A stretch of DNA of 64,000 nt from Hyphomicrobiales bacterium (GCA_900473175.1 UCKM01000004.1:62001-126000); one strand, 5' to 3'; positions 10,365-21,286 are shown, counted from the first letter of the stretch. The notes: generated by a model not told the origin, from the letters alone. Numbers and translations: made by a program.

Positions 10365-10985
10365 TCAAATACCCTTGCCTGTTTCGACCTGCTTGATCTC
10401 GATGGCCGTCGCAGGTGTTCGCGCGACCTGCTGCGCAACATTCTGGCGCTTGATGTTCGGCTTGTGGCGAAGCGTGAGAACAATCGCGCCGATCATCGCA
10501 ACCAGCAGCACGAGACCGGCGATCTGGAAGAAATAGATGTAGTCCGTGTAGAGGATGTCGCCGAGCGCCGCCGTATTGGTGCGCGTCGCCACATCAGGCG
10601 TCGGCTGGAATGCAAGGGTTCCAAGTTTCGGGGCAAATACCGATCCGCCAAGAACAATGATCAGCTCGGCCGCCAGGATAAGTCCGACGAGCGCTCCGAT
10701 CGGTGCATATTGCAAAGCGCCGCTCTTAAGTTCAGCGAAATCGACGTCGAGCATCATCACGACGAAGAGGAAGAGAACCGCGACCGCGCCGACGTAGACC
10801 ACGAGAAGGATCATCGCCAGGAACTCGGCGCCGGTCAGCAGGAACAATCCCGCCGCATTGAAGAATGCAAGGATCAAGAAAAGCACGGAATGCACGGGAT
10901 TGCGCGCCGCAATCACCATGAACGCACTGGCGACGGTGATGAAGGCGAAGAGATAAAAAAACGCCGCCGCTATACCTGTCAGCAT
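10365..10985 (-). CDS. nuoJ: NADH-quinone oxidoreductase subunit J
   Basis: Five-helix membrane subunit next to NuoK and NuoA. The 206-residue protein begins [15 protein letters not shown]. The pi-bulge helix [18 protein letters not shown] is clearly seen at about residues 61-78. The C-terminal tail ends [12 protein letters not shown]. It sits 13 bases before nuoK and about 176 bases after nuoI, the widest gap within the membrane-arm genes. Confidence 0.96.
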   Translation of the reverse strand: MLTGIAAAFFYLFAFITVASAFMVIAARNPVHSVLFLILAFFNAAGLFLLTGAEFLAMILLVVYVGAVAVLFLFVVMMLDVDFAELKSGALQYAPIGALVGLILAAELIIVLGGSVFAPKLGTLAFQPTPDVATRTNTAALGDILYTDYIYFFQIAGLVLLVAMIGAIVLTLRHKPNIKRQNVAQQVARTPATAIEIKQVETGKGI

Positions 10986-11161
10986 GGGTTCCCCCGATTT
11001 CCGTTCCGGCAGGTCTGGCTGCCATTAAATCCGGCAGAAATATCTGCCACTTTCAACCGACCATCCGCCTGTCCTGGCCAATGATCATTCAAATTCAAGC
11101 CTCTTAGCGCATGTTCCAGTCCGGTAGAAGCGACTGGGACCAAGACACATGCGCGCAGTTA

Positions 11162-11653
11162 TCACCGGTACGGCGCGTCCATCGCAATGTTGCGCGCCAG
11201 TTCCCGCTCCCAGCGGTCGCCATTGGCGAGCAGCCGGTCCTTGTCATAATAGAGTTCTTCACGACTTTCCGTAGCGAACTCGAAGTTCGGCCCCTCAACG
11301 ATCGCATCGACCGGGCAGGCCTCCTGGCAGAAACCGCAATAGATGCACTTCACCATGTCGATGTCGTAACGCACCGTGCGACGCGTGCCGTCGTTGCGGC
11401 GCGGGCCGGCTTCGATGGTGATGGCCTGCGCCGGGCAGATTGCTTCGCAGAGCTTGCAGGCGATGCAACGCTCTTCGCCATTGGGATAGCGGCGCAGTGC
11501 GTGCTCGCCGCGGAACCTCGGGCTGACCGGACCCTTTTCGTACGGATAGTTCAACGTCGCCTTCGGCGCAAAGAATTGCCGCATCGACAGGAAGAAGGCG
11601 CCGACGAACTCCAGGAGCAGGAGTGATTTAGCAGCTTGTGCAAGTTGTGCCAT
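11162..11653 (-). CDS. nuoI: NADH-quinone oxidoreductase subunit I
   Basis: Peripheral arm subunit holding iron-sulfur clusters N6a and N6b. The start at ATG 11653 gives [20 protein letters not shown] and 163 residues, the usual alphaproteobacterial length. Two complete 4Fe-4S motifs are present, [12 protein letters not shown] and [12 protein letters not shown]. The ATG follows the nuoH stop by eleven bases with AAGGA between them. Frames extending further upstream run into nuoH and are rejected. Confidence 0.97.
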   Translation of the reverse strand: MAQLAQAAKSLLLLEFVGAFFLSMRQFFAPKATLNYPYEKGPVSPRFRGEHALRRYPNGEERCIACKLCEAICPAQAITIEAGPRRNDGTRRTVRYDIDMVKCIYCGFCQEACPVDAIVEGPNFEFATESREELYYDKDRLLANGDRWERELARNIAMDAPYR

Positions 11654-11664
11654 GCTGATTTTCC

Positions 11665-12711
11665 TTACGGCGTCAGGCCGGTAATTTTGAGAAATGCCGC
11701 GGTCGCAACGACCATGAAGATCGAGATCGGCAGGAATACCTTCCAGCCAAGACGCATCAACTGATCGTAGCGGTAGCGCGGGACGAATGCCTTCACCATG
11801 GCGAACATGAAGAAGCAGAAGAAGAGCTTGAGCATGAACCAGATCACACCTGGTACCCAGTTCAGGAACCAGACATCGACCGGCGGCAGCCAGCCTCCCA
11901 GGAAGAGGATGGTGGTCAGGGCGCACATCAGCGTGATGGCAACGTACTCACCAAGGAAGAACAGCAGGAACGCGGTCGACGAATATTCGATCATGTGGCC
12001 GGCAACCAGTTCGGATTCTGCTTCCACCAGATCGAATGGCGGACGGTTTGTTTCTGCCAGAGCCGAGATGAAGAAGATGATGAACATCGGGAACAGGCCG
12101 AGCCAATGCCAGTCGAGGAAGGAATTTGGCAGGCCGATGATCGTGCCAAGGCCATTCTTCTGCGACATGACGATGTCCGTCAGATTCAATGAGCCTACGC
12201 ACAAAAGCACGGTCACAATAACGAAACCGATGGAGACTTCGTACGACACCATCTGCGCGGCGGAACGCAGCGCGCCAAGGAACGGATATTTCGAGTTCGA
12301 GGCCCACCCGGCCATGATCACGCCGTAGACTTCGAGCGAGGAGATGGCGAGGACGTAGAGGATGCCGACATTGACGTTGGCGACGGCCCAGCCCTCATTT
12401 ACCGGAATGACCGCCCAGGCAGCCATGGCAAGCACGGAGGAGACCAGCGGTGCCAGGAGGAAAATGCCCTTGTTGGCGCCGGATGGAATCACGGGTTCCT
12501 TGACGACGAACTTGAGCAAGTCGGCAAAGGATTGCAGCAAGCCGAAGGGGCCAACGACATTCGGGCCACGACGCAACTGAACGGCCGCCCAGATCTTGCG
12601 ATCCGCAAGAAGCAGATAGGCAATGATGAGCAACATCACCACCAGCATCAGCAGCGATTTCCCAAGGATAATCAGCAGCGGCAGGATGTAGGTTGCGAAA
12701 ATCTCTTCCAT
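11665..12711 (-). CDS. nuoH: NADH-quinone oxidoreductase subunit H
   Basis: Membrane subunit forming the quinone chamber at the junction of the two arms. The 348 residues begin [20 protein letters not shown]. Seen are [22 protein letters not shown], the acidic [22 protein letters not shown] loop that lines the quinone site, and [15 protein letters not shown] near the C-terminus. Eight membrane helices are expected. Confidence 0.97.
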   Translation of the reverse strand: MEEIFATYILPLLIILGKSLLMLVVMLLIIAYLLLADRKIWAAVQLRRGPNVVGPFGLLQSFADLLKFVVKEPVIPSGANKGIFLLAPLVSSVLAMAAWAVIPVNEGWAVANVNVGILYVLAISSLEVYGVIMAGWASNSKYPFLGALRSAAQMVSYEVSIGFVIVTVLLCVGSLNLTDIVMSQKNGLGTIIGLPNSFLDWHWLGLFPMFIIFFISALAETNRPPFDLVEAESELVAGHMIEYSSTAFLLFFLGEYVAITLMCALTTILFLGGWLPPVDVWFLNWVPGVIWFMLKLFFCFFMFAMVKAFVPRYRYDQLMRLGWKVFLPISIFMVVATAAFLKITGLTP

Positions 12712-12727
12712 ATCAGTCTCTTTCCGC

Positions 12728-14809
12728 CTACTCGGCCGCCTGCTTGAAGCCGCCCTTGGCGAGCGCCGAACATTCAGCCATGACGGCAGAGGCGCGCGCG
12801 ATCGGGTTGGTCAAGTAGAAATCCTTGACCGGCGATACAAAGGCCGTCTTTTCAACGGTGCCGGATGCATTCGCCAGCTTCGTGATATCGGCAGGATCGC
12901 CGGCCGCAATTGAATCGATTGCGGCGAGATGCGGATACTCTGCATAGAGGGCAGAACGCAAGGCTGCGAGCGAGTCAAATGGCAATTTCTTGCCAAGAAC
13001 GTCGGACAAAGCCCGCAGGATCGCCCAATCTTCCTTGGCATTGCCCGGCGCAAATCCGGCTCGGGCCGTCAGCTGAACGCGCCCTTCCGTGTTGACATAG
13101 GTGCCAGACTTTTCCGTATACGTAGCGCCCGGGAGGATCACGTCCGCATTGTGTGCGCCCTGGTCGCCATGGGTGCCGATATAGACGGTGAAGGCTTTGT
13201 CCTTTTTTGCCCAATCAAGTTCGTCCGCACCAAGCAGGAACAGAACGTCGAGCGCCCCTTTCATCTTGGCAACGGTCTTGCCGCCCTCGCCCGGCACGAA
13301 GCCGATGTCAAGCGCGCCAACCCGGCTTGCCGCGGTATGAACGACACCAAATCCGTTCCATGCCGCGTCAGCCGCGCCGCTATCGGCAGCGATCTTCGCC
13401 GCAAGGCCAAGCACGGCAGCGCTATCCGGGCGTGACAGGGCGCCCTGCCCGACAATGATCATCGGGTTTTGGGCCTTCTTCAGCACCGAGAGGAACTTCA
13501 ATGAGCCGGCGGCAAGATCTGCCAGAGTCTCAGCTCCGCTGCCGAGATATTCGTACTTATAGCGCAGGTCCGCCTGCTCGCCGATCACGCCAATCGGCGT
13601 TCCGGCGGCACGCCAGCGCTTGCGAATACGGGAATTGAGCAGCGAAGCTTCAAAGCGCGGATTGGAACCGATGATCAGGATCGCATCCGCCTGCTCGATG
13701 CCGTCAATCGTGGGATTAAAGATATAGGAGGCGCGGCCGTTGGCCGGGGTCAGAACCGAACCATCCTGACGCGCATCGAGATTCGGCGAGCCGAGGGACG
13801 TCATGAGCGCCTTCAGCGCATACATTTCCTCGACACTGGCAAGATCACCGGCGATCGCACCGATGGCGCTGCCCTTGGTTTTGGCAACAGCGGCCCTGAT
13901 CGCCTCGAAGGCTTCTGGCCAGGTAGCCGCGACGAGCCGACCATCCTTGCGGATATAAGGCCGGTCGAGGCGCTGTGTGCGCAGACCATCCCAGATGAAG
14001 CGGGTCTTGTCGGAAATCCACTCCTCGTTCACCTGCTCGTTGACGCGTGGCAGAATGCGCATCACTTCGCGGCCTCGCGTGTCGACGCGGATAGCGGACC
14101 CCACCGCGTCCATCACATCGATGGACTCGGTCTTGTTCAGCTCCCACGGCCGCGCCTGGAACGCATAAGGCTTCGAGGTCAGCGCACCGACCGGGCAAAG
14201 ATCGATGACATTGCCCTGCAGTTCCGACGTCATGGCGTGCTCGAGATAGGTGGTGATCTCGGCGTCTTCGCCGCGACCGATCAGGCCAAGCTCGGAAATG
14301 CCGGCGACTTCGGTCGTGAAGCGCACACAGCGCGTGCAGTGGATGCAGCGCGTCATGATCGTCTTGACCAGCGGACCGATATATTTGTCCTCAACGGCGC
14401 GCTTGTTTTCCTTGTAGCGGGAGGAATCCACACCAAACGCCATCGCCTGGTCCTGCAGGTCGCATTCCCCGCCCTGATCGCAGATCGGGCAATCCAGCGG
14501 GTGATTGATCAGCAGGAACTCCATCACCCCTTCGCGGGCCTTCTTGACCATCGGCGTGTTGGTGAAGATTTCCGGTGTCTCGCCATTGGGGCCGGGGCGC
14601 AGATCGCGCACGCCCATGGCGCAGGATGCGGCCGGTTTGGGCGGCCCGCCCTTCACTTCGATCAGGCACATGCGGCAATTGCCGGCGATCGACAAACGCT
14701 CATGGAAACAGAACCGCGGCACTTCGGCACCCGCCGTTTCTGCGGCCTGCAGAAGCGTGTAGTGATCCGGTACCTCGATTTCCTTACCGTCGACTTTGAT
14801 CTTTGCCAT
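12728..14809 (-). CDS. nuoG: NADH-quinone oxidoreductase subunit G
   Basis: The large 75-kDa-type peripheral subunit carrying the N1b, N4 and N5 clusters. In 693 residues the N-terminal ferredoxin part has [15 protein letters not shown], then the His-ligated cluster region [19 protein letters not shown] and [10 protein letters not shown], then a molybdopterin-oxidoreductase-like domain that has lost its cofactor. The distant fourth Cys is in [13 protein letters not shown]. It begins [17 protein letters not shown]. Confidence 0.97.
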   Translation of the reverse strand: MAKIKVDGKEIEVPDHYTLLQAAETAGAEVPRFCFHERLSIAGNCRMCLIEVKGGPPKPAASCAMGVRDLRPGPNGETPEIFTNTPMVKKAREGVMEFLLINHPLDCPICDQGGECDLQDQAMAFGVDSSRYKENKRAVEDKYIGPLVKTIMTRCIHCTRCVRFTTEVAGISELGLIGRGEDAEITTYLEHAMTSELQGNVIDLCPVGALTSKPYAFQARPWELNKTESIDVMDAVGSAIRVDTRGREVMRILPRVNEQVNEEWISDKTRFIWDGLRTQRLDRPYIRKDGRLVAATWPEAFEAIRAAVAKTKGSAIGAIAGDLASVEEMYALKALMTSLGSPNLDARQDGSVLTPANGRASYIFNPTIDGIEQADAILIIGSNPRFEASLLNSRIRKRWRAAGTPIGVIGEQADLRYKYEYLGSGAETLADLAAGSLKFLSVLKKAQNPMIIVGQGALSRPDSAAVLGLAAKIAADSGAADAAWNGFGVVHTAASRVGALDIGFVPGEGGKTVAKMKGALDVLFLLGADELDWAKKDKAFTVYIGTHGDQGAHNADVILPGATYTEKSGTYVNTEGRVQLTARAGFAPGNAKEDWAILRALSDVLGKKLPFDSLAALRSALYAEYPHLAAIDSIAAGDPADITKLANASGTVEKTAFVSPVKDFYLTNPIARASAVMAECSALAKGGFKQAAE

Positions 14810-14910
14810 CGTCTGTCCAACCTCGCGGAACGTTCCGCATTTTCATCTGGCATTTGCCGCATCGCTGCAGAAATACCTTCAATCCTCGCACGCCAGTTCG
14901 AACCAGCGCG

Positions 14911-15504
14911 TTATTTATCCAGGGTTTCCCCATTCAACCGACTTGCCTGCCCAATCCAGTCATCGCGCACGATGCGCCCGCCGAATTTCAGCACGTCGTC
15001 AACTTTCGCAATCTCGTCCGCCGTCCAGGCCGCAATCTGCGCATAGGTGCGGATACCCATACCGTTCAACACCTGTTCGAGCTTTGGACCCACCCCTGAA
15101 ATGCGCTTCAAGTCATCTGCCCGCGCGGGCGCAACGGCAGCAAACTCAGTCGCAGGCTTCGCGATTACCGCTGCTTCCGCCGGTTTCACCCGCACGACAA
15201 CCGTCTGTGCAGGAGCGTCTGCGCGCTTGTTGCGGATGATCGTCTTCAGCGCATCGACATCTGCAACTGCCGGCGCAGCCCCAACGTCCGCTGATTTGCC
15301 AAGTCTGTAGGCGCTCGCATCAAAAGCGCCTGCGACTGCACCTGCCCAAAAGCCCCACATCTGGCTGGCGATTCCCAGTCCAAGTGCGGAAACAGCTGCT
15401 GCCGCACCCAGCTGGGGCGTAAGCAGATTGACAGCCGGAATCGCCTGTTTCGGCATGAAAGCCGTCCAGTCCGAGCCATATCCCTTGTTTCCGGTGTCGT
15501 CCAT
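14911..15504 (-). CDS. Helix-hairpin-helix protein inserted between nuoF and nuoG
   Basis: A 197-residue protein of unknown role. Residues 33-60 form a small hydrophobic Ala/Gly stretch, 75-128 are low-complexity Ala, Val and Pro rich, and 130-190 form a helix-hairpin-helix-like module beginning DDLKRISGVGPKLEQVL. That module is very close to the last 60 residues of NuoE in the same operon. The GVGP hairpin resembles non-specific DNA-binding HhH motifs, yet the context argues for a role in complex I. It starts 13 bases after the nuoF stop, so it is co-transcribed. Similar open frames are known in rhizobial nuo operons without a function. Confidence 0.75.
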   Translation of the reverse strand: MDDTGNKGYGSDWTAFMPKQAIPAVNLLTPQLGAAAAVSALGLGIASQMWGFWAGAVAGAFDASAYRLGKSADVGAAPAVADVDALKTIIRNKRADAPAQTVVVRVKPAEAAVIAKPATEFAAVAPARADDLKRISGVGPKLEQVLNGMGIRTYAQIAAWTADEIAKVDDVLKFGGRIVRDDWIGQASRLNGETLDK

Positions 15505-15516
15505 TGGCCTCTACCT

Positions 15517-16818
15517 CTATTCCGCCGCTACGAGCACTGGGCCCGGCGAGGCGTTGCGCGAAAATTCGTCGATGCGGCGCTCGATCTCCGGGCGGAAGTT
15601 CCGGATAAGACCCTGGACCGGCCAGGCGGCAGCATCGCCAAGCGCACAGATCGTATGACCTTCAATCTGCTTGGTAACGTCGAGCAACATCTCGATCTCG
15701 CGTTTCTGCGCGTTGCCCGTCACCATGCGCTCCATGACCCTCCACATCCAGCCCGTACCCTCGCGGCATGGCGTGCACTGGCCGCAGCTTTCATGCTTGA
15801 AGAAGTAGGATATGCGCGCGATGGCGCGAACGATATCGGTGGATTTGTCCATGACGATCGCAGCGGCGGTGCCAAACGACGACTTGACGGCGCGCAGTCC
15901 ATCGAAATCCATCGGGCAATCGATGATGTCGGCAGCTGTCACAACCGGGCAGGATGCGCCGCCTGGGATGACCGCAAGCAGATTGTCCCAGCCGCCGCGA
16001 ATACCGCCGGCATGTTTGTCAACGAGCTCGCGGAAGGTAATGCCCATGGCTTCCTCAACCGTGCACGGACGATTGACATGGCCGGAAAGCATGAACAGCT
16101 TCGTGCCGACATTGTTGGGTCGACCGATACTGGAGAACCAGGCAGCACCACGGCGAAGAATGGTCGGCGCAACAGCGATCGACTCGACGTTGTTGACCGT
16201 CGTTGGGCAACCGTAGAGGCCCATATTGGCCGGGAATGGCGGCTTCAGACGCGGCTGGCCCTTCTTTCCTTCAAGACTCTCCAGAAGTGCCGTTTCTTCG
16301 CCGCAGATGTAAGCGCCAGCGCCATGATGGACGAAGATATCGTAGTCCCAGCCATTCTTGTTGTTCTTGCCAAGGAGACCGGCGTCGTAGCATTCGTCAA
16401 TCGCCGCCTGCAGCTCTTCACGCTCGCGGATATATTCGCCGCGCACATAGATGTAGCAGGTGTTTGCGCCCATGGCGAAACCGGCAATCAGGCAGCCTTC
16501 GATCAGCGTATGCGGATCGTGGCGCATGATGTCACGGTCCTTGCAGGTGCCAGGCTCCGACTCGTCGGCGTTCACGACGAGATAATGCGGGCGGCCGTCG
16601 CTCTCCTTCGGCATGAAGGACCACTTCAATCCGGTAGGGAAGCCGGCGCCGCCACGGCCGCGCAAGCCGGAGGCCTTCATCTCGTCGATGATCCAATCGC
16701 GGCCTTTTTCCAGGATCTGCTTGGTACCATCCCAATGGCCACGGCTCATTGCGCCTTTCAAGGATTTGTCCTTGAGGCCATAAATATTGGTGAAGATGCG
16801 GTCTTTATCAGCGAGCAT
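15517..16818 (-). CDS. nuoF: NADH-quinone oxidoreductase subunit F
   Basis: The 51-kDa-type subunit that binds NADH, FMN and cluster N3. The 433 residues contain the nucleotide-binding loop [16 protein letters not shown] (51-66), [16 protein letters not shown] for FMN, and the cluster ligands Cys345, Cys348, Cys351 (in [11 protein letters not shown]) and Cys391 (in HTICALGD). It lies 66 bases after nuoE. Confidence 0.97.
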   Translation of the reverse strand: MLADKDRIFTNIYGLKDKSLKGAMSRGHWDGTKQILEKGRDWIIDEMKASGLRGRGGAGFPTGLKWSFMPKESDGRPHYLVVNADESEPGTCKDRDIMRHDPHTLIEGCLIAGFAMGANTCYIYVRGEYIREREELQAAIDECYDAGLLGKNNKNGWDYDIFVHHGAGAYICGEETALLESLEGKKGQPRLKPPFPANMGLYGCPTTVNNVESIAVAPTILRRGAAWFSSIGRPNNVGTKLFMLSGHVNRPCTVEEAMGITFRELVDKHAGGIRGGWDNLLAVIPGGASCPVVTAADIIDCPMDFDGLRAVKSSFGTAAAIVMDKSTDIVRAIARISYFFKHESCGQCTPCREGTGWMWRVMERMVTGNAQKREIEMLLDVTKQIEGHTICALGDAAAWPVQGLIRNFRPEIERRIDEFSRNASPGPVLVAAE

Positions 16819-16884
16819 ATCGCACCCGTCCTACTCTCTTCGTCCATTCTCCGGTAGATGCGCAAACGGCATCTACCAATTGAT

Positions 16885-18066
16885 TTATCTCGGCTTTTTG
16901 CCAAAAATCTTGATGTATTCTGCTTCGCCGCCCTTGGCCAAGGCCTTGGCTTGCTTGATCCATTCGTCACGCTCGATGCGGCCCTTGAAATTCAGGTAAC
17001 TGTCGACCCATTCGCGCTCCGCCTTCTTCCAGGCTGCAACCTGCGCGAACGTATGGATGCCGAGTTCGTGAAGAATGGTTTCGATCCTGGGACCGACACC
17101 TGCAATCATCTTGAGGTCGTCGGTAACCGCCGGCTTCTCGATCGCCGCAGGTCGGTTCTTGTCTTCGAGCGAAACCGCCTTCTTCGGGGTTTCGATAGAC
17201 TGCACCGCTGGTTTCTCGCCAAGCGAGCCTTCCGCGATCGATGGGTTCTTGATAGCTCGTGCGGCAGACGTGGCCTTGGCCGCGGGCTTCGAGGTCGCAT
17301 CCTCGGCGGCCTTCAGCGCTTTCACAGCGGATGGCGACTTGATCGCGGGATTGGTCACGTCGTCATGTGTCACGACTTTCGCAGCGTTCGACGGCGGAAC
17401 GCTGGCGGCTGCCGAAGTAGCATCTTTTGCAACACGCTTGGGCTTCGCCGCGCCATTGCCATCCATCAGCGACGTCAATCCGCCTTCTGGCGCGGAAGAA
17501 TAGCGTTCGATCTGCGGTCCAACCGGAACGGACGCCCCGTTTCCGGCCTCGAACGCGTCGATGATCTCTTCGAGGCGTTCCGGCGTCAGGTCCTCATAGG
17601 TGTCTTTGAACACCATGATCATCGGTGCATTGACGCAGGCGCCAAGGCATTCGACTTCTTCCCACGACAGCGTGCCCGCTTTGTTGGTGTGGAACTGTTC
17701 GTGATGGATCTTGTGCTGACAGACTTTCTTCAATTCGTCTGCCCCGCGCAACATGCAAGGGGTCGTGCCGCAAACCTGGATGTGAGCGCGTGTTCCGACC
17801 GGCTTCAACTGGAATTGCGTGTAGAAGGTCGCAACTTCCAACACCCGGATGAGCGGCATATCGAGCATGGATGCAACATGCTCGATCGCCGCCTTCGTAA
17901 CCCAGCCATCCTGCTCCTGCGCGCGCATGAGCAGCGGAATGACGGCTGATTGTTCACGGCCTTTCGGATATTTCGCGATCGCTTTCTCGGCCCAAACACT
18001 ATTTTCGCGATTGAACGCGAAAGCCGCTGGCTGGAGATTATCTTCTGCGAGACGACGGACAGACAT
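16885..18066 (-). CDS. nuoE: NADH-quinone oxidoreductase subunit E with long C-terminal tail
   Basis: The 24-kDa-type subunit carrying the 2Fe-2S cluster N1a. Residues 1-170 are the standard thioredoxin-like domain, with ligands Cys99, Cys104, Cys140 and Cys144. The protein is 393 residues, about twice the usual length. Residues 200-310 are a low-complexity Ala, Lys and Pro rich linker, and 316-376 form a helix-hairpin-helix-like module (DDLKMIAGVGPRIETIL) matching the separate protein encoded after nuoF. Its ATG overlaps the nuoD stop (TAATG). Extended NuoE proteins are typical of Rhizobiales; the function of the tail is not known to me. Confidence 0.96.
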   Translation of the reverse strand: MSVRRLAEDNLQPAAFAFNRENSVWAEKAIAKYPKGREQSAVIPLLMRAQEQDGWVTKAAIEHVASMLDMPLIRVLEVATFYTQFQLKPVGTRAHIQVCGTTPCMLRGADELKKVCQHKIHHEQFHTNKAGTLSWEEVECLGACVNAPMIMVFKDTYEDLTPERLEEIIDAFEAGNGASVPVGPQIERYSSAPEGGLTSLMDGNGAAKPKRVAKDATSAAASVPPSNAAKVVTHDDVTNPAIKSPSAVKALKAAEDATSKPAAKATSAARAIKNPSIAEGSLGEKPAVQSIETPKKAVSLEDKNRPAAIEKPAVTDDLKMIAGVGPRIETILHELGIHTFAQVAAWKKAEREWVDSYLNFKGRIERDEWIKQAKALAKGGEAEYIKIFGKKPR

Positions 18067-19256
18067 TAGCGATCAACCTCACCAAATACGATATCGAGCG
18101 AGCCGAGCACAGCAGAGATGTCGGCCAGCATGTGACCACGGCACATGAAGTCCATGGCTTGAAGATGGGCAAAACCCGGGGCGCGCAGCTTGACGCGGTA
18201 AGGCTTGTTCGACCCATCGGAAACAAGGAAAACACCGAACTCGCCCTTCGGCGCTTCAACCGCGGCATACACCTCGCCGGCGGGAACGTGATAGCCCTCC
18301 GTATAAAGCTTGAAGTGATGGATCAGCGCTTCCATCGACCGCTTCATCTCGCCGCGCTTCGGTGGCACGATCTTGGCCGACGTATTGGAGACGGGACCAA
18401 CGCGTTCCTTGCCGAGCAACTGATCGACGCACTGACGCATGATGCGAACGGACTGGCGCATTTCTTCCATCCGGATCAAATAACGATCGTAGCAATCGCC
18501 GTTCTTGCCGATCGGAATGTCGAATTCCATTTCCGAATAGCACTCATAAGGCTGCGATTTGCGCAGATCCCATGCGGCGCCGGAGCCACGGACCATGACG
18601 CCGGAGAAGCCCCATGCCCATGCGTCTTCGAGCTTCACGACGCCGATATCGGCATTGCGCTGCTTGAAGATGCGGTTTGGCGTGATGAGATCGTCGAGGT
18701 TCTTCACAGTCTGCAGGAATGGATCGCACCACTTGCCGATGTCCTCGATCAACTGGTCTGGCAGATCCTGATGCACGCCGCCCGGACGGAAATAGGCAGC
18801 GTGCATGCGCGCACCGCAGGCGCGTTCGTAGAACACCATCAGCTTTTCGCGCTCTTCGAAGCCCCAGAGCGGCGGCGTCAGTGCGCCGACGTCCATGGCC
18901 TGCGTCGTGACGTTCAGAAGATGCGAAAGGATGCGTCCGATCTCGGAGAAGAGAACGCGGATCAGCTGGCCGCGCTTCGGCACTTCGATCTGGAGCAGCC
19001 GTTCTACGGCGAGCGCATAGGCATGCTCCTGGTTCATCGGCGCGACGTAGTCGAGGCGATCAAGATAGGGCACCGCCTGCAGGTAGGTCTTGGCTTCCAT
19101 CAGCTTTTCGGTGCCGCGATGCAGCAGGCCGATATGCGGATCGACCCGCTCCACCACCTCGCCGTCGAGTTCCAGCACAAGACGCAAAACGCCATGCGCC
19201 GCAGGATGTTGCGGGCCGAAGTTGATGTTGAAGTTACGAACGTTGTGTTCAGTCAT
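18066..19256 (-). CDS. nuoD: NADH-quinone oxidoreductase subunit D
   Basis: The 49-kDa-type subunit, which forms the quinone-reducing site with NuoB. The 396 residues begin [26 protein letters not shown], where the HPAAHG His lies at the quinone site. [12 protein letters not shown] and [12 protein letters not shown] are further family blocks, and the C-terminus is [13 protein letters not shown] lies six bases before the ATG. The sequence just upstream belongs to the repeat that flanks the inserted four-helix-bundle gene, so nuoD may depend on read-through across that insertion. Confidence 0.97.
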   Translation of the reverse strand: MTEHNVRNFNINFGPQHPAAHGVLRLVLELDGEVVERVDPHIGLLHRGTEKLMEAKTYLQAVPYLDRLDYVAPMNQEHAYALAVERLLQIEVPKRGQLIRVLFSEIGRILSHLLNVTTQAMDVGALTPPLWGFEEREKLMVFYERACGARMHAAYFRPGGVHQDLPDQLIEDIGKWCDPFLQTVKNLDDLITPNRIFKQRNADIGVVKLEDAWAWGFSGVMVRGSGAAWDLRKSQPYECYSEMEFDIPIGKNGDCYDRYLIRMEEMRQSVRIMRQCVDQLLGKERVGPVSNTSAKIVPPKRGEMKRSMEALIHHFKLYTEGYHVPAGEVYAAVEAPKGEFGVFLVSDGSNKPYRVKLRAPGFAHLQAMDFMCRGHMLADISAVLGSLDIVFGEVDR

Positions 19257-19273
19257 CGCTCGCTCCGCGATAC

Positions 19274-19298
19274 GTCAGTAGTGAGTAGTGAGTAGTGA
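19274..19298. repeat. Short GTAGTGA repeat array, nuoD side of the inserted gene
   Basis: Three near-identical copies of AGTAGTG stand in a row here (GTCAGTAGTGAGTAGTGAG then TAGTGA). The complementary pattern ACTTACTACTCACT occurs on the other side of the inserted gene at 19711-19737, so the two flanks are inverted copies. Such GTGAGTAGT-type arrays are often seen beside four-helix-bundle intervening-sequence genes. Confidence 0.7.
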
Positions 19299-19318
19299 TC
19301 ATCCACGTCGTACCTAAC

Positions 19319-19696
19319 TCATTCAGCCTGTTTTCTCTGTACAGTGCGGATCAGTGCTCTAAGCATTTTTCCACTTTCTTCGCACCGCGCCAGTAGATCG
19401 ATCTCTTCGTTCTGACCCAGAAAGCCAACGCGGCGCGCAAGCAATATGTGGGTCTCCAATTCTTTGAGGGAGCCTTGGGCCATTCGCAAAAACTGCACAA
19501 ACGACCCCCGATTTTCTCGTCCATAACCTTCCGCGATGTTTGCAGCAACCGATGTGGCCGCGCGACGCATCTGACTGGTTAATCCAAACATCTCCTCCTT
19601 GGGGAAGTTATTCGTGGCTCTGTAACAAACTTCAGCAATGAGCATTGCTGATTGCCAGACCCTGAGATCCCTGTAGGATTCGATCCGTTGGTCCAA
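19319..19696 (-). CDS. Four helix bundle protein (23S rRNA intervening-sequence protein family)
   Basis: A 125-residue all-helical protein of the family often labelled S23 or TIGR02436. Characteristic blocks are YRDLRVWQSAM near the N-terminus, FPKEEMFGLTSQMRRAATSVAANIAEGYGR at about residues 31-61 with a long loop into helix 3, and SLKELETHILLARRVGF. The family was first found encoded in intervening sequences within 23S rRNA genes; many members stand elsewhere and their role is unclear. The start is TTG at 19696, with AAGGAG six bases upstream. It sits between nuoC and nuoD, where no gene is normally found, flanked by inverted short repeats, which points to insertion. Confidence 0.88.
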   Translation of the reverse strand: MDQRIESYRDLRVWQSAMLIAEVCYRATNNFPKEEMFGLTSQMRRAATSVAANIAEGYGRENRGSFVQFLRMAQGSLKELETHILLARRVGFLGQNEEIDLLARCEESGKMLRALIRTVQRKQAE

Positions 19697-19710
19697 AAGC
19701 TCTCCTTACG

Positions 19711-19737
19711 ACTTACTACTCACTCTTCACAACTCAC
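19711..19737. repeat. Short repeat array, nuoC side of the inserted gene
   Basis: The stretch reads ACTTACTACTCACTCTTCAC and continues AACTCAC, the inverse of the array at 19274-19298. The nuoC stop codon (TGA, 19734-19736 on the minus strand) is made by this repeat, so the insertion lies at the very end of nuoC. Confidence 0.7.
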
Positions 19738-20339
19738 TTCTGCGCCTTCTCGTCGCCCGGCAGCACATAGTCGGTGCCTTCCCATGGTGACTGGAAGTCG
19801 AAATTGCGAAACTCCTGCCTCAGTTCAACAGGTTCGTAAACGACGCGCTTGACCTCGTCGTCGTAACGGACCTCGACGAAGCCGGTAAGCGGAAAATCCT
19901 TGCGCAGCGGATGACCTTCAAAACCGTAATCGGTGAGGATGCGGCGAAGATCGGGATGGCCGGAGAAGAGAACACCATATAGGTCGTAGGTTTCGCGCTC
20001 GTACCAATCCGCACCGAGATAGACCAGTGTTGCAGACGGAACCGGCGTATCCTCGTCGGTTGCGACCTTGATCCGGATGCGCACGTTCTGGCGCGGTGAA
20101 AGCAGATGATAGACCACATCGAAGCGACGTTCGCGCGATGGATAGTCGACGCCGCTAATGTCGATCAGCGAAATAAACTGACACTGCACGTCGTCGCGCA
20201 AAAAAGTCAGCGTGTCGATGATGTCGCCCGCCTCGACCTCGACCGTCAGTTCACCATAGGCAACCTCGGCGGACTTGATGGACGAACCCCGCTTTTCGGT
20301 AAGGTAGATGGAGAGTTCGCTCAATGCTTCTTCGGACAT
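19734..20339 (-). CDS. nuoC: NADH-quinone oxidoreductase subunit C
   Basis: The 30-kDa-type peripheral subunit. The 201 residues include the family signature [40 protein letters not shown] at about 113-152. NuoC and NuoD are separate genes here, as in other alphaproteobacteria. The last codons, GDEKAQK then TGA, run into the flanking repeat of the inserted gene, so the C-terminus may differ by a few residues from relatives. Confidence 0.96.
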   Translation of the reverse strand: MSEEALSELSIYLTEKRGSSIKSAEVAYGELTVEVEAGDIIDTLTFLRDDVQCQFISLIDISGVDYPSRERRFDVVYHLLSPRQNVRIRIKVATDEDTPVPSATLVYLGADWYERETYDLYGVLFSGHPDLRRILTDYGFEGHPLRKDFPLTGFVEVRYDDEVKRVVYEPVELRQEFRNFDFQSPWEGTDYVLPGDEKAQK

Positions 20340-20348
20340 CGCCCTCTC

Positions 20349-20930
20349 CTATCGCTCGATCGTGCCGGTACGGCGGATTTTCTTCTGCAGCAGCAGAACG
20401 CCGTATAGGAGAGCCTCCGCGGTCGGCGGACAGCCAGGCACATAAATGTCAACGGGAACGACCCGGTCACAGCCGCGCACCACTGAATAGGAATAATGAT
20501 AGTATCCACCGCCATTGGCACAGGAGCCCATGGAGATCACATAGCGCGGTTCCGGCATCTGGTCATAGACCTTGCGCAATGCGGGCGCCATCTTGTTGGT
20601 GAGCGTACCGGCTACGATCATCACATCCGACTGGCGCGGCGAAGCGCGCGGAGCGAAACCAAAGCGCTCGCCGTCGTAGCGCGGCATGGAGGTGTGCATC
20701 ATTTCGACAGCGCAGCACGCAAGGCCGAAGGTCATCCACATTAACGATCCGGTGCGCGCCCAGGTGACCAGCGCATCGGCCGAAGTGACGAGGAAGCCCT
20801 TGTCGGCGAGTTCATTGTTGATCTCGCCGAAGAAAGCATCGTCCGAGCCAATGGGCTTGCCGGTGTTGGGATCAAGGATGCCCTTGGGTTTCGGGGCGAC
20901 GAGGGTGGTGTTGCTGTCGGTCAATCCCAT
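20349..20930 (-). CDS. nuoB: NADH-quinone oxidoreductase subunit B
   Basis: Holds cluster N2, the direct electron donor to quinone. The start at ATG 20930 gives [17 protein letters not shown] and 193 residues. Ligand motifs are [10 protein letters not shown] with two adjacent Cys, [15 protein letters not shown], and [14 protein letters not shown]. The gene overlaps the end of nuoA by ten bases. An ATG seven codons further upstream is possible but would deepen the overlap. Confidence 0.97.
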   Translation of the reverse strand: MGLTDSNTTLVAPKPKGILDPNTGKPIGSDDAFFGEINNELADKGFLVTSADALVTWARTGSLMWMTFGLACCAVEMMHTSMPRYDGERFGFAPRASPRQSDVMIVAGTLTNKMAPALRKVYDQMPEPRYVISMGSCANGGGYYHYSYSVVRGCDRVVPVDIYVPGCPPTAEALLYGVLLLQKKIRRTGTIER

Positions 20931-21286
20931 TCCAGCGCTCCCTTTTTCCACTCATAAACAAAGCCGATTGTCAGCACGGCGAGGAAAGCCATCATCGACC
21001 AGAAACCGAACCAGCCGATCTTGCCGAAGGAGATTGCCCACGGAAACAGGAAGGCGACTTCCAGATCAAAGATAATGAACAGGATCGACACCAGGTAGAA
21101 ACGCACATCGAACTTCATGCGCGCATCGTCGAAGGCATTGAAGCCGCACTCGTAGGCAGACAACTTCTCCGGATCCGGCGCACTGTATGCGACCAGAAAA
21201 GGCGCAACCAACAGTGCCAGACCGATTACCAGCGCTACCCCGACAAAGATAACGATGGGCAGGTAGGAACTTAATAGCTCGTTCAT
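20921..21286 (-). CDS. nuoA: NADH-quinone oxidoreductase subunit A
   Basis: Three-helix membrane subunit and first gene of the operon. The 121 residues begin [22 protein letters not shown]. The conserved loop [21 protein letters not shown] (the Cys-containing quinone-site loop) is followed by the second helix with [12 protein letters not shown]. It ends [11 protein letters not shown]. Confidence 0.97.
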   Translation of the reverse strand: MNELLSSYLPIVIFVGVALVIGLALLVAPFLVAYSAPDPEKLSAYECGFNAFDDARMKFDVRFYLVSILFIIFDLEVAFLFPWAISFGKIGWFGFWSMMAFLAVLTIGFVYEWKKGALEWD

